From the NCBI GenBank assembly GCA_049522565.1, contig JBEKNT010000430.1:1-5767 (forward strand): a DNA stretch of 5,767 nt, in the 5' to 3' direction. Shown here piece by piece: positions 5,394 through 5,767 of the stretch. Origin of the DNA: JASHVB01 sp049522565. Its GTDB lineage: Bacteria; Pseudomonadota; Alphaproteobacteria; Acetobacterales; Acetobacteraceae. The position numbers were made by a program, and so were the translations under genes. Under the pieces are notes generated by a model that did no database searches, had not been told where the DNA came from, and saw nothing but the letters and a program-made list of their open reading frames with translations. How positions within the stretch are numbered: position 1 is the first letter of the stretch; every line of letters begins with the position of its first letter.

Positions 5394-5445
5394 GGCGGCA
5401 GGATGGACGGGGCGTGGTGTGTCACCCGGCAGCAGCGGCCGGCGA

Positions 5446-5480
5446 GTCTCACGTGCGTCTCATTTCGTTTGCCGTGAGAC
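5446..5480. repeat. Inverted repeat upstream of the Uma2 gene
   Basis: GTCTCACG (5446-5453) and CGTGAGAC (5473-5480) are perfect 8-bp arms with a 19-base loop. With a 5-base bulge the stem extends into CGGCC on the left and GGCCG on the right. It lies 65-99 nt before the proposed CTG start, where it could be a regulator site or a leader hairpin. There is no independent evidence of function. Confidence 0.35.
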
Positions 5481-5767
5481 GGCCGCGTTGCCAACCCGAA
5501 CGATGCCGGCCGGTCCTGTGCCCGTGCCGGGATGGGGCGCGCGGCAGCGGCGGAGCGTCCGCTGCGTCCGCGCCGGAGCCCTGGCCGCTGGACAGGCGCG
5601 ACGTGCGGACGCTGCGGCGTCTGATATCCCGGATGCCCGGCGAGCCGGGACAGCGTCACTGCCCGACCCGGTTCGCGCTTGTTGCGGCCATTGGCGTTCC
5701 TTGCGTTCCCGCTTCCGCGGATCGAAGGCTGCCTCGGTGCGGAGGAAGAGAGGCTCCCCCTCCCCTT
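5481..5767. other. Right-end stretch without a supported gene
   Basis: No frame here shows a recognisable protein. A minus-strand frame stays open from the right edge to the stop at 5460-5462. Its first codons (reading GEPLFLRTEAAFDPRKRERKE) look somewhat protein-like, but it then becomes an Ala/Arg mix with mixed third bases, so at most a decayed gene end is present. An inverted repeat, AGCGTCCGC (5554-5562) with GCGGACGCT (5605-5613), and a stem GCAGCGG/CCGCTGC (5544-5550/5559-5565) are visible. No tRNA, IS end or clear promoter was seen. Confidence 0.5.

Noticed and set aside
5321..5659. A 112-codon minus-strand frame upstream of the Uma2 gene
   Set aside because: It overlaps the true Uma2 N-terminus in another frame and is Arg/Pro/Ala-rich with no motif.
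5463..5767. A minus-strand frame open at the right edge, possibly the end of another gene
   Set aside because: Only its first ~20 codons look protein-like and the rest is low-complexity Ala/Arg. With no start in view and no recognised family it cannot be called.

Overview
This GC-rich window looks like chromosomal DNA from an alphaproteobacterium. The SecD/SecF sequences, a purC-purS pair with a separate PurS, the G/C-ending codons and a Uma2 gene of the kind common there suggest Acetobacteraceae or a relative. That placement is inferred from sequence style; no search was run.

Layout, left to right. (1) On the minus strand lie secD (complete) and secF (its 3' end cut by the left edge). They encode the membrane partners of the Sec translocon that assist late protein export. 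Between them is a short tandem repeat of the secD-end/secF-start junction, which creates a chain of tiny ORFs, each starting 2-5 nt after the previous stop. (2) Upstream of secD is a promoter-like spacer and then a small unrecognised ORF of about 79 aa on the minus strand. Its start is only 13 nt from the start of a plus-strand NRDE/TANGO2-family gene. yajC, the usual secDF companion, is not here. (3) A 210-nt spacer rich in hairpins leads to purC and purS on the plus strand, two de novo purine biosynthesis genes. They are linked by a 10-codon micro-ORF that overlaps the purC stop and the purS start. purQ and purL do not follow. (4) purS meets a minus-strand Uma2/DUF820 gene tail to tail. The two stop codons lie 10 nt apart and pair with each other in a small hairpin. 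The Uma2 gene appears to start at CTG, because the conserved N-terminus reads in frame 19 codons upstream of the first ATG and a good ribosome-binding site precedes that CTG. (5) The last ~385 bases hold no gene I can support, only inverted repeats.

I found no CRISPR array, tRNA, rRNA or insertion sequence. The genes are mostly housekeeping. The unusual parts are the micro-ORF ladder between secD and secF, the CTG start of the Uma2 gene, and the tight head-to-head and tail-to-tail junctions.
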